This document shows positions 20,460 to 28,885 of a DNA stretch of 64,000 nt, piece after piece. Under the pieces are notes generated by a model, which was not told the DNA's origin, made no database searches, and saw only the letters and a program-made list of their open reading frames with translations. Origin of the DNA: Shewanella eurypsychrophilus (lineage in GTDB: Bacteria; Pseudomonadota; Gammaproteobacteria; Enterobacterales; Shewanellaceae). Positions within the stretch are counted from its first letter, which is position 1. Each line of letters begins with the position of its first letter. Location of the stretch: NCBI RefSeq assembly GCF_007004545.3, contig NZ_CP045503.2, positions 1,148,501 through 1,212,500 of the forward strand, read 5' to 3'. The position numbers and the translations under genes were made by a program.

Positions 20460-20852
20460 GTGTTTTTAGATTATTTTGCTTTGGGCGTGATCTTCTTCGT
20501 CGCTATATTTTTGTTCTACGGAATTATAGTCATTCATGATATTCCTTACGAGATTGCAAAGGAGCGTAATCATCCTCAACAAGATGCACTTCATATTGCT
20601 GGTTGGGTGAGTTTATTTACCTTACATGCTATCTGGCCATTTCTATGGATCTGGGCAACGTTATACAGAGAGGACAGAGGTTGGGGGTTTAACAATGTGG
20701 CTCAGCGAGAGTTAGCATTAGAGGATGAAGTGAAGCTGCTCAATAAAACGGTTGCACAACTTGAGCTACGCTTGCTGTCGATTGAGCTTGGAAAACCTGC
20801 TCCGGTGCAAGAACCTACACCAATCACCACAACGAATGAGAAGGAGGTATAA
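20460..20852 (+). CDS. DUF3302 inner-membrane protein (YiaW-like)
   Basis: A 130-residue protein starting with GTG after AAGGAG. Two membrane helices (about 5-25 and 48-68) flank HDIPYEIAKERNHPQQDALH, the conserved DUF3302 core. The C-terminal third is a short coiled coil (ELALEDEVKLLNKTVAQLEL). It sits one base from the HlyD-type gene, as yiaW does with yiaV in E. coli, so the two probably form an envelope complex of unknown substrate. Confidence 0.8.
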   Translation: MFLDYFALGVIFFVAIFLFYGIIVIHDIPYEIAKERNHPQQDALHIAGWVSLFTLHAIWPFLWIWATLYREDRGWGFNNVAQRELALEDEVKLLNKTVAQLELRLLSIELGKPAPVQEPTPITTTNEKEV

Positions 20853-20853
20853 G

Positions 20854-21990
20854 ATGGATCTATTACTCATTCTTACCTATACCGCTATTTGTATTGCGAT
20901 ATTTAAAATATTTAAAATCCCATTGAATAAGTGGACAGTGCCTACAGCGATTCTTGGTGGTGTATTTATCGTCGGCGCGCTCGTGCTTTTGATGAATTAT
21001 AACCACCCTTATACGCCTTTTGCGAAAGAGTACTTCGTTACCACTCCGATTAATCCTGCCGTTAAAGGCATAGTAACCAGTGTTGAAGTTAAGCCTAATA
21101 CTCCGATAAAGAAAGGTGAGGTATTATTTAGAATTGACCCAACTCCTTTTGCTGCAATTGTTAAACAAAAGCGAGCCGCTTTGCTTGCTGCAGAACAAGA
21201 AGTCCCTCAACTAGAGGCTGCCTGGAAGGCTGCAACTGCCAGTGTTGAGCGTTCAGTCGCTGATAAAGACAGGACTAAATCAGCTTATGACAGATATGCT
21301 AAAGGCAAGAAAAGAGGCGGAGCTAATTCGCCATTTACAGAGCTTGAGCTAGATAATAAACGACAGCTATATCTATCATCTGAAGCCCAGTTATCAGCCG
21401 CTAGAGCAGAAGAACTGAGAGTAAAGTTAGCATTTGAATCAAACATAGATGGTGTTAATACAAAGGTCGCGGGTATTTTAGGCGAGCTTGAAAAGGCTCA
21501 GTTTGATCTTGATAGTACAGTCGTAAGGGCACCTACTGATGGTGTCGTGACTCAGATGGCGCTTCGACCTGGAATCGTGGCGGTTCCAATGCCACTTCGT
21601 CCTCTGATGAGTTTCATCCCTGATGAGAAGAGGATGTTTGCCGGTGCATTTTGGCAAAACTCACTCTTGAGACTTAAAGAGGGAGATGAAGCTGAGGTGA
21701 TCTTAGACGGTGCACCTGGTCAGGTATTTAAAGGCAAGGTTTCTAAAATACTTCCGGCAATGGCAGAAGGCGAGATCCAATCTTCTGGTGCCCTCATCTC
21801 TTCACGTCACTTGATGCAACGTGGCCGTGTTATCGTCTTAATTGAGTTGGAAGATCACGAGATTAGGGATAGATTTCCAGCTGGAGTCGCTGGCCAAGCG
21901 GCTATCTATACGGAACATTTTGCCCATGTAGCGATTATGCGTAAAGTGTTATTGAGAATGCAGGGCTGGCTGAACTACTTGTTCCACTAG
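20854..21990 (+). CDS. HlyD-family membrane fusion protein (YiaV-like)
   Basis: A 378-residue protein, starting at the ATG at 20854 after a strong AAGGAGGT site. There are two membrane helices near the N-terminus. A lipoyl-like half (VKGIVTSVEVKPNTPIKKGEVLF), a coiled-coil hairpin of about 90 residues and the second lipoyl half (VRAPTDGVVTQMALRPG) follow. A beta-barrel domain ends the protein. This is the architecture of periplasmic adaptors; no transporter gene is adjacent except the DUF3302 partner. Confidence 0.87.
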   Translation: MDLLLILTYTAICIAIFKIFKIPLNKWTVPTAILGGVFIVGALVLLMNYNHPYTPFAKEYFVTTPINPAVKGIVTSVEVKPNTPIKKGEVLFRIDPTPFAAIVKQKRAALLAAEQEVPQLEAAWKAATASVERSVADKDRTKSAYDRYAKGKKRGGANSPFTELELDNKRQLYLSSEAQLSAARAEELRVKLAFESNIDGVNTKVAGILGELEKAQFDLDSTVVRAPTDGVVTQMALRPGIVAVPMPLRPLMSFIPDEKRMFAGAFWQNSLLRLKEGDEAEVILDGAPGQVFKGKVSKILPAMAEGEIQSSGALISSRHLMQRGRVIVLIELEDHEIRDRFPAGVAGQAAIYTEHFAHVAIMRKVLLRMQGWLNYLFH

Positions 21991-22024
21991 ACATTCTGGT
22001 TTGGCATATTTGTGAGATATTGAT

Positions 22025-22048
22025 AAAGGGACCTAGTGTCCCTTTTAT
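22025..22048. terminator. Terminator between the HlyD and DUF4136 genes
   Basis: AAAGGGAC and GTCCCTTT pair around 5 nt, with T on the plus side. Its position between two convergent genes suggests it serves the plus strand and possibly both. Confidence 0.7.
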
Positions 22049-22077
22049 ATTGATTGGTATTAATCCCCGTCATAGAG

Positions 22078-22617
22078 TCACTTTGTGAGAGGCGGGAATT
22101 GAGATAAGATCTTGGCAACAGTTTCCTGAGTCTCTGCCGTTTTCCCTTCACCGCCTGCATCGAAGTCAAATTTATCTGTGCCGCGCCAGATCAACTTGTT
22201 CGTTTTTGGGTTGGTAATATCTATCTGTATGGTTTGAATTTTAGCCGTATCACTGCCGATAGGAACCCCCACACTAGTCCCGATACTCACGCCACCGCTA
22301 CTTCCCCAAGAGCCAGTACCTAAGCCTATGGATAGGCCTGATTTCTTTGGCTTATCTTCTACCTTGAAGGAGTAAGTAACGTTAAAGTCAGCTTGCTGTT
22401 GAACCATCATAAACCCTTGCTTGCCTAGCGCTGTAGCGATCGAGTCCTCGATGCGGGATGAGCTTAATGTGTCATCAGTTTGAGAGGGAGAGAAGGTTTC
22501 GAAGCTCTTTAGCTGGCTAAAATCATATTCGGTATCATAGTCACTCTTAGGCTTGCTGCTACAGGCACTCAGCATCAGGCATGAAATGAGCAGGAGAGTT
22601 AGGGCTGATATTTTCAT
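22078..22617 (-). CDS. DUF4136 lipoprotein
   Basis: A 179-residue protein. The N-terminus MKISALTLLLISCLMLSACS has a lipobox (LSAC), so it is a lipoprotein. The mature sequence has the DUF4136 pattern: YDFSQLKSFETF near the start, a repeat-rich Gly/Ser segment in the middle, and KTNKLIWRGTDKFDF before the end. The function is unknown. The gene is monocistronic. Confidence 0.75.
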   Translation of the reverse strand: MKISALTLLLISCLMLSACSSKPKSDYDTEYDFSQLKSFETFSPSQTDDTLSSSRIEDSIATALGKQGFMMVQQQADFNVTYSFKVEDKPKKSGLSIGLGTGSWGSSGGVSIGTSVGVPIGSDTAKIQTIQIDITNPKTNKLIWRGTDKFDFDAGGEGKTAETQETVAKILSQFPPLTK

Positions 22618-22789
22618 GTTGTTATTCCTCTGGAAAGCTTTCGTCCAATCTGAGACTAACTGGCTCTATAAGCAAGGTTTTTTAATTACTGCGCAACCTC
22701 GTTGAGTATGAAAATTAGCCAGTTCAGGGTAAATCAGTTATGTTTAAACTAATGTAGAAAAACAAGGTTTGCTGATAATAAGCGTAATA

Positions 22790-23065
22790 ATGGAACAATT
22801 AGAGTTTTTTGAGATCCCTAGCCCTTGCATTGGTGTCTGCCAAACTGATGCCAGAGGCTATTGCAAAGGGTGTTTACGCAGTAGAGAGGAGCGCTTTAAT
22901 TGGCTAGACTTTTCAGATGCCAAAAAAACAGATGTTATCCGTCTCTGCAGACAGCGTATACGTCGTCGTAAACTGGCAATTTTAAAAGCTCGAAAGGCTA
23001 ATTTAACCCAAGAACAAGCACAAATTAATCCAGTGTTAGATTTTGAGGCGCATGATAAAAACTGA
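22790..23065 (+). CDS. DUF1289 cysteine-rich protein
   Basis: A 91-residue protein from the ATG at 22790; a TTG at 22769 would add seven residues and is less likely. IPSPCIGVCQTDARGYCKGC holds the four conserved cysteines of DUF1289 (a probable metal or Fe-S site), followed by RSREERFNWLDFSDAKK. The function is unknown. It shares an intergenic region with the lipoprotein gene on the other strand. Confidence 0.8.
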   Translation: MEQLEFFEIPSPCIGVCQTDARGYCKGCLRSREERFNWLDFSDAKKTDVIRLCRQRIRRRKLAILKARKANLTQEQAQINPVLDFEAHDKN

Positions 23066-23114
23066 GCTTAAGCGAACAGTGGATCATTTTTCATTAGGTA
23101 GAACATTTGTTTGA

Positions 23115-24392
23115 TCACTTACTGCTAGATGGCTTTTTTTTTGGCCAGAACAAGGTGAAGCAGGTGTATCCTTCAGCACTTTCAAGAGTCACTCGGCCAT
23201 CGTGTCTGTCCATAATACGTTTAACAATCGCTAAGCCTAAACCGTGGCCTTTATTACCATTCTGAATCGATTGGCTACGATAGAAAGGTTCAAATATCTT
23301 GCTCTGATCTTCAATAGGGATCCCTTGACCATCATCAGTGATCGATATCGACACCTGTTGCTCATTTTGCTCTATTTCAATCTTGATCGCTTGGTGAGCA
23401 AATCGCTGTGCGTTGCTAATCAGGTTTTGTAGTGCTCTTTCTATTAAAAGAGGATCGCCAATGATATATATTGGTTGCGCCGATGGGGTGAATGTAATGG
23501 CTACACTATTTGGCGAGCTGAGTTTTTCTATGGTCTGTTGAGTCAGCACTTCTAATGCACATTGTTCAAAAAGAATATGTTTCTGTTTAGATTCTAAGCT
23601 TGCATAGGTGAGGAGTTCTTGAAGTAAATTTTCCATCTCTTTGACATCTTGCTGCATCTCATCAAGAAATTCATTTCGACGTTCCTCACTTGAGTTAGGC
23701 TGGCAGTATTGCGGCATTAAGGCTAATGCAAATTTAAGCCTAGCGAGTGGCGTGCGGATCTCGTGGGATACAGCATTGGATAAGTGTTTCTGGTTCTCGA
23801 TAAGTGTACTGATCTGTTGTGACATCTTGTTAAATGTCATTGCCAGCGGTTGAACTTGAGATCTAGGTGATAGCTCTATTTGTGTATCCCATTTAGCTTG
23901 ACCGAATTCCTGGGTGGCATTTTTTAAGGTTTTTAAATCTCTTGATAATGGCCACACCCAGATTAAGGCTACAAAGGCCAAAGATAGGTAGAAAAATAGG
24001 GTGAACAGACCCCTTAATCTCGCTCTGGGGTCTATCTCTATAGGGCCTGCAACCAATATTTGTTGTCCGACCTTTATGAAGTGAAGCTCATGCTCGTCAC
24101 CTTGCGAGGTGACAAGTACACTTTCGGACGTTAAGTAGCTTGAGTCAGACATTGCTATCTGACTTGCGTTAACGAGTTTAAGCGGGTATTCAGGACTGAG
24201 ATCAATATCTTGCAGATATGTTTTACGATCTTGCTCTGGTAGCTTAGCAAGAAGTTGTGCTAAAGCGATAAGTGGTGCATCCATTGCACCACTGTCTTCG
24301 ACACTGTTTTGCCAAATACTATCTAGCGTCCAGCCTATACCTAAAAAGCTAAGGCTGACCAAAAGATATAGGCTGATAAAAAGTCGTTTCAA
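23115..24392 (-). CDS. Sensor histidine kinase of the mipA-DUF3019 cluster
   Basis: A 425-residue kinase. Two membrane helices (about 5-22 and 128-150) bracket a periplasmic domain of about 105 residues. HAMP is followed by the H box SHEIRTPLARLKFAL, the N box LISNAQRF, and the G boxes DDGQGIP and GHGLGLAI. The start is a TTG at 24390-24392 with CGGA upstream. It lies 39 bp after the response regulator in a four-gene operon. The ligand is unknown. The neighbouring MipA/OmpV and DUF3019 proteins suggest envelope or metal/antimicrobial sensing, an inference from context. Confidence 0.92.
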   Translation of the reverse strand: MKRLFISLYLLVSLSFLGIGWTLDSIWQNSVEDSGAMDAPLIALAQLLAKLPEQDRKTYLQDIDLSPEYPLKLVNASQIAMSDSSYLTSESVLVTSQGDEHELHFIKVGQQILVAGPIEIDPRARLRGLFTLFFYLSLAFVALIWVWPLSRDLKTLKNATQEFGQAKWDTQIELSPRSQVQPLAMTFNKMSQQISTLIENQKHLSNAVSHEIRTPLARLKFALALMPQYCQPNSSEERRNEFLDEMQQDVKEMENLLQELLTYASLESKQKHILFEQCALEVLTQQTIEKLSSPNSVAITFTPSAQPIYIIGDPLLIERALQNLISNAQRFAHQAIKIEIEQNEQQVSISITDDGQGIPIEDQSKIFEPFYRSQSIQNGNKGHGLGLAIVKRIMDRHDGRVTLESAEGYTCFTLFWPKKKPSSSK

Positions 24393-24431
24393 CTTTTAGT
24401 TCCGTAAAAAATAGCGTCGAATAGCCGAGAC

Positions 24432-25145
24432 TTAGCTAGTCCAAGCTTCAGGTGCAAACAAGTAACCTTGACCCCAAACAGTTTTAATCCTGAATGGTGT
24501 TTCAATATTATCGCCTAATTTCTTCCTTAAGCGAGAAATACGTACGTCAATTTTTCTGTCTTTACCGTCGAAATCGATATTGAGTAGATATTGATAGATG
24601 TATTGGCGGCTTAATACTTGGCCCGCTTGAGATGCTAGCAACCATAATAGCTCAAATTCATGGCTGGTTAAGTCAACCTCGGTATCACCCAGACGAATAG
24701 CCTGAGTGTGCGGATCTATGCTCAGTTTACCAAAGCTTAAACAGTGAGATTCTACTTTGGGTGGCTTAGCTGTACGTCGCAGTAAATTGTTAATTCTGGC
24801 AATAAGTAAAGCTGGATCTACGGGTTTAACCACGTAATCATCGGCGCCTAGCTCTAAGCCTTTGATCTGGTCTTCGTTTGAGCCAAGTGCGCTCATCAGC
24901 AAGATTGGACCTGCAAAATAGTCTGGTAGCTTCTCACACAGTGTGAGGCCATCCATTCCGGGTAGCATGATATCTAGCAAGATGATATCGGGTTTATAGT
25001 TGATTAACCGAGTTAAAACAGTATCTCCTCGACGTTCAACTTCAACATGCATTCCATGCGACTTTAAATAATCCACAATCAGATTGGCAAGACGAATATC
25101 ATCCTCTACCAGTAATACTCTATGGGTAGATTGGGGGTCGGTCAT
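24432..25145 (-). CDS. OmpR-family response regulator
   Basis: A 237-residue protein. The receiver domain has acidic VEDD, the phospho-Asp in LLDIMLPGMDG and Lys in YVVKPVD. A winged-helix DNA-binding domain follows (residues about 135-237, RKIDVRISRLRKKLG). The ATG at 25145 shares a base with the upstream stop (TAATG), so translation is coupled to DUF3019; a start five codons upstream is less likely. It is the partner of the kinase encoded next. Confidence 0.94.
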   Translation of the reverse strand: MTDPQSTHRVLLVEDDIRLANLIVDYLKSHGMHVEVERRGDTVLTRLINYKPDIILLDIMLPGMDGLTLCEKLPDYFAGPILLMSALGSNEDQIKGLELGADDYVVKPVDPALLIARINNLLRRTAKPPKVESHCLSFGKLSIDPHTQAIRLGDTEVDLTSHEFELLWLLASQAGQVLSRQYIYQYLLNIDFDGKDRKIDVRISRLRKKLGDNIETPFRIKTVWGQGYLFAPEAWTS

Positions 25146-25573
25146 TAGAATAAACTCCATGGGTTGCGGTAGCGTCGTCGCACCTTTGGCTCTGCAGCCG
25201 GGGTGACTTTGAGTTTGACTCCAGCTAATGTTTGGTGCGTTTCTTTATCAATCATTACAAATTGAATATCGTCAGTAGCTTTAATATTCAAGGTTAATGA
25301 TTGAGTATCCGCTGACTCGGCACACCACTTTGCCATCTCTTTGTAGTCAGACAAAATACAGATGGGTCTAAAATCTTCATTTTCCCATTCTAGCACTAGG
25401 GTCAGTTCACACATAAGTTCATCTTCTGAAGTTATGCAAAACTCAGGGGAAAGTGTTAGTTTGGCGCCAACGTCATCTGCAGCAACAGCTAAGCCGCTCA
25501 TCAAATAGAGAGTAAGCATTCCAAAGGGTAATAATTTAAGTATCGACACAAGTACCTGATTCAACACACGCAT
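25145..25573 (-). CDS. DUF3019 exported protein
   Basis: A 142-residue protein with a signal peptide (cleavage near AVAA). The mature part has four cysteines and is predicted all-beta: LTLSPEFCITSEDELMCELT, then ICILSDYKEMAKWC. The C-terminus is basic (RRRYRNPW). DUF3019 is seen in Shewanella and relatives next to MipA and two-component genes. The function is unknown; a periplasmic accessory to sensing is plausible. Its start and stop both overlap neighbouring genes by a base. Confidence 0.75.
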   Translation of the reverse strand: MRVLNQVLVSILKLLPFGMLTLYLMSGLAVAADDVGAKLTLSPEFCITSEDELMCELTLVLEWENEDFRPICILSDYKEMAKWCAESADTQSLTLNIKATDDIQFVMIDKETHQTLAGVKLKVTPAAEPKVRRRYRNPWSLF

Positions 25574-26454
25574 TAAAACCTGTAGGCTGTGCCGAGAAAG
25601 AAGGTACTAGTATAATCTTCATCAAGCAGTGGACTTGCAACTATTTCATCGGCAATTTGAGTGTATCGGGCCAGAAATAACAATTTCCAATGCTCATTGA
25701 GTACATAATGACTGGTAAACTTTAAACTAGTATTAATTGCGGACTCTGCTTTGTAAGCTTGGCTCCAAAACTCGCTTTCTGAAGGCCTAATGCCGTAATA
25801 ATAGTTGACCACTTCTTCACTCTTCCAATCAAACTCAAGTGCTAACTCAAAGTTCCATTGCTTGACAGCCAGATTATAAAGCCACTGCAGCTTTGCCTCT
25901 GTACCTTGATGCACATTAAGTAAATCATGAGTTAACTCAAGATTAATGATACCTATCTTGGTATAGAGATAAGCTTCAATGCCACCAAGGTATGTGAAGT
26001 CGCGATTTTCAAGGTCATTAGGCATTGGCACACTTTGTTCTTCAGCCATTATTGTAGGCTGACTTCTTGACGACAATGCACTCGCTTCGAATTTACTGCT
26101 GCCAGTAATAAAAATGTTAGAGGGATCCCAGCGATGAAAGAAGGCGCTTTCCGTACTGAAACTAGTGGTTAGATTTAGGGTATACCTTTCGCCTTCGGCT
26201 AACGTATAGCCAATATTTCCGTTATCGAAATACCAAGAATCACCATAATAAGCGAAAGTAGGTGCTATGTAGATAGGGATATCGTCATAATCTTTAAGGG
26301 GATTACTGCGTGAACCATAGCCTACAGCGAGCCCTATGTCCCAGCGACCAACTTCGATGCATTGATATTCTGTACCGCATGAGTCTACGATTTCTGCCCA
26401 TGAAAAGTTGGGTAATAGGAGAAAAGTAAGTAGGAAAATGTTTAGTTTTTTCAT
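25573..26454 (-). CDS. MipA/OmpV family outer-membrane protein
   Basis: A 293-residue barrel protein with a signal peptide (ending NFSWA). WDIGLAVGYGSRSNPL and YIAPTFAYYGDSWYFDNGNIGY are the MipA/OmpV signatures. The C-terminal aromatic (GTAYRF) supports outer-membrane insertion. Family members bind a scaffold for murein hydrolases or act as inducible porins. It is the first gene of the operon with DUF3019, regulator and kinase, so it is a likely target and reporter of that system. Confidence 0.85.
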   Translation of the reverse strand: MKKLNIFLLTFLLLPNFSWAEIVDSCGTEYQCIEVGRWDIGLAVGYGSRSNPLKDYDDIPIYIAPTFAYYGDSWYFDNGNIGYTLAEGERYTLNLTTSFSTESAFFHRWDPSNIFITGSSKFEASALSSRSQPTIMAEEQSVPMPNDLENRDFTYLGGIEAYLYTKIGIINLELTHDLLNVHQGTEAKLQWLYNLAVKQWNFELALEFDWKSEEVVNYYYGIRPSESEFWSQAYKAESAINTSLKFTSHYVLNEHWKLLFLARYTQIADEIVASPLLDEDYTSTFFLGTAYRF

Positions 26455-26634
26455 ACGGTCCGTTTATATATTCATCACAGAATTAACAAATTGAGTAACA
26501 GAGTATCATCTGCGATTGTTTTAGGCAGTTTTTTCAGCCTAACTGATGCAAAATGATACAGTGAAGCTTCACCTGTTTCATGCCTGTTGGCATAAGGTTT
26601 CCCTTTGGGGTTAAATCTATCTCGTTGTGTGTAT

Positions 26635-27486
26635 CTAAGGTGTTTTTTTGTTTCTTATTTGTTTGCAGACCTGCTGCAATTGCACTTGTTGTTCATTTAA
26701 TTCCTTGTCTCTTGCGAGCGCCAAACCCACTGTTCTTTTTAGTTCAATATCTTGAATTGGTCTGTAGGTTATATTCCTTTGCTCAAGTATTGCGGGCAGC
26801 GCAGGGATAAGCGCAATACCTAGTCCGGCAGCAACTAGTCCAACAGCATACTCAATGGTTTGAATTCTCGCTCTGACTTGAACCTGTATTCCTTCCAAGT
26901 CCATTAACTGCTGTAAACTTGAGAGTGCTTCGCAAGGCACTCGGTGGATAAAAGCTTGTTGATCTAAATCCTGTAGCCGGATGTGAGATTGTAAACTCAG
27001 GCTGAATGAAGACGGAATGGCTAATAAATAGTCATCGTGCCAAATGGGATAAAAGTCTTCCTTAGTGGTCAGATCGCTAGTGGTAATAATTCTTGCTTCA
27101 GCTTCTTCATTAGCTTCCACAAGGGTTAATTCCATATCAGGGCAGGTTTGAGTAAAGTCCTTCAGCAATGCGCTCATCCTATGTACACCTAATGAGCGAA
27201 TTAAGCCCAGCCTAAAGGGAGTCTGTGGCTCTGGCTGCTTGAATAACGATTGAATCGCCTGAGATTCATTTAATAGCTTTTGAGCCAGAGGATAGAGCCT
27301 GAGTGCTGACTCTGTTGGACTGACACCTTTCCCATGGCGATGAAAAAGCTGAGTGTCCAGCTGGGCTTCCAATTGTGATATCGCAGCCGAAATCGATGGC
27401 TGCGCAATAAAGCACTCTTTGGCCGCACCACTGATGCTCCCCCTTTCCACCACGGCAATAAAATAGCTTAATGCTCTTAGATTCAA
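26635..27486 (-). CDS. LysR-family regulator divergent from gcdH
   Basis: A 283-residue regulator. The winged helix MNLRALSYFIAVVERGSISG and the effector domain (about 90-283) are typical. It starts with TTG at 27484-27486, chosen because it gives the standard LysR N-terminus. It is divergent from gcdH, as GcdR-type regulators often are, with palindromes in the shared region (27491-27520). The probable effector is glutarate or a related acid, by analogy only. Confidence 0.88.
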   Translation of the reverse strand: MNLRALSYFIAVVERGSISGAAKECFIAQPSISAAISQLEAQLDTQLFHRHGKGVSPTESALRLYPLAQKLLNESQAIQSLFKQPEPQTPFRLGLIRSLGVHRMSALLKDFTQTCPDMELTLVEANEEAEARIITTSDLTTKEDFYPIWHDDYLLAIPSSFSLSLQSHIRLQDLDQQAFIHRVPCEALSSLQQLMDLEGIQVQVRARIQTIEYAVGLVAAGLGIALIPALPAILEQRNITYRPIQDIELKRTVGLALARDKELNEQQVQLQQVCKQIRNKKTP

Positions 27487-27490
27487 GTTA

Positions 27491-27520
27491 ACCTCGAGGT
27501 AAGGTATAGGTAATACCTAT
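27491..27520. promoter_or_regulatory. Palindromes in the LysR/gcdH divergent region
   Basis: ACCTCGAGGT (27491-27500) is a perfect 10-bp palindrome. ATAGGTA-A-TACCTAT (27506-27520) has perfect 7-bp arms and has the T-N11-A spacing of LysR sites. Both lie just upstream of the regulator start and 120-150 bp from gcdH. Confidence 0.5.
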
Positions 27521-27643
27521 GGATTCTAAAGGAAAAGAATATTTCTCCTAATGGCTAATTATGCCTATGCTAGGAAAATTAGGAAATGGTTATTTTCTAT
27601 ACCCAAATATTCAGACATCAATGATGACCTAAAGGACAAAATC

Positions 27644-28819
27644 ATGTCACGAGCACATTTCGATTGGACCGATCCCCTGCAGTTTAATGCCTTACTCTCA
27701 GAAGAGGAGAGAATGATCAGAGACAGTGTTTATGATTATGCTCAGGAAAAGCTAATGCCCAGGGTATTGATGGCCAATAGGCATGAGCATTTCGATCGTG
27801 AGATCATGAATGAACTCGGAGAGTTAGGTTTGTTAGGTGCAACGCTACCTGAAAAGTACGGCTGCGCGAATGTGAATTATGTGAGTTACGGCTTAGTCGC
27901 TCGTGAGATTGAACGCGTTGATAGTGGCTATCGTTCGGCGATGAGCGTGCAATCATCTTTAGTGATGCATCCAATCCATGCTTATGGCAGCGAAGAGCAG
28001 CGGATGAAGTACCTGCCTAAGCTAGCTACTGGAGAGTGGGTGGGGTGTTTTGGCTTAACGGAGCCTGATGTCGGTTCTGATCCCGGTGGAATGAAGACTC
28101 GTGCAGAGCGTATAGATGGCGGATATCGGCTTAACGGTGCGAAAATGTGGATCACTAACTCACCGATTGCCGATGTGTTTATCGTTTGGGCCAAGCTTGA
28201 GGGCAAGATAAGAGGCTTTATCTTAGAGAAAGGCATGAAGGGGTTAAGTGCCCCTAAGATTGAGGGTAAGTTTTCTTTACGCGCCTCAATTACTGGCGAG
28301 ATTGTGATGGATAATGTCGAAGTGTCTGAATCTGCATTAATGCCTAATGTCGAAGGCCTTAAAGGACCTTTTGGCTGCCTAAATAAGGCGCGTTATGGCA
28401 TTGCTTGGGGAGCGTTAGGCGCTGCTGAATTCTGTTGGCATGGAGCTCGCCAATACACCTTAGATAGAATTCAATTTAATCGCCCTTTGGCTGCTAATCA
28501 GCTTATTCAGAAGAAACTGGCTGATATGCAAACTGAGATCACCACAGCTTTGTTTACCTGCTTACAGGCAGGCCGCTTGATGGATCAAGATGCTTTACCC
28601 GTAGAGGCTATCTCACTGATTAAACGTAATTCTTGTGGCAAGGCGCTAGATATCGCGCGTATGTCTCGTGATATGCATGGTGGTAACGGAATCTCTGATG
28701 AATTTCATATCATTCGCCATATGATGAACCTAGAGGCGGTAAATACCTATGAAGGAACCCATGATATCCATGCGCTTATTCTGGGTCGAGCGCAGACAGG
28801 TATTCAAGCCTTTGGATAA
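27644..28819 (+). CDS. gcdH: Glutaryl-CoA dehydrogenase
   Basis: A 391-residue acyl-CoA dehydrogenase. The ATG at 27644 follows AAAGGA and gives the GcdH-like [12 protein letters not shown]; an ORF extends upstream to 27551 but the extra residues do not match the family. [17 protein letters not shown] holds the Arg that binds the glutaryl carboxylate. [15 protein letters not shown] and [15 protein letters not shown] (catalytic Glu) are diagnostic. It oxidatively decarboxylates glutaryl-CoA to crotonyl-CoA in lysine and tryptophan breakdown, passing electrons to ETF. Confidence 0.93.
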   Translation: MSRAHFDWTDPLQFNALLSEEERMIRDSVYDYAQEKLMPRVLMANRHEHFDREIMNELGELGLLGATLPEKYGCANVNYVSYGLVAREIERVDSGYRSAMSVQSSLVMHPIHAYGSEEQRMKYLPKLATGEWVGCFGLTEPDVGSDPGGMKTRAERIDGGYRLNGAKMWITNSPIADVFIVWAKLEGKIRGFILEKGMKGLSAPKIEGKFSLRASITGEIVMDNVEVSESALMPNVEGLKGPFGCLNKARYGIAWGALGAAEFCWHGARQYTLDRIQFNRPLAANQLIQKKLADMQTEITTALFTCLQAGRLMDQDALPVEAISLIKRNSCGKALDIARMSRDMHGGNGISDEFHIIRHMMNLEAVNTYEGTHDIHALILGRAQTGIQAFG

Positions 28820-28826
28820 CGAGTAA

Positions 28827-28855
28827 AAAAGGAGCCTTAGGCTCCTTTCTTGTTT
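28827..28855 (+). terminator. Terminator after gcdH
   Basis: AAAGGAGCC and GGCTCCTTT pair with almost no loop and are followed by CTTGTTTT. It separates gcdH from the E1 gene 66 bp downstream, so the latter may be expressed independently or by read-through. Confidence 0.8.
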
Positions 28856-28885
28856 TCGTCACTGGAATTGTAAAATAGGTAGATT

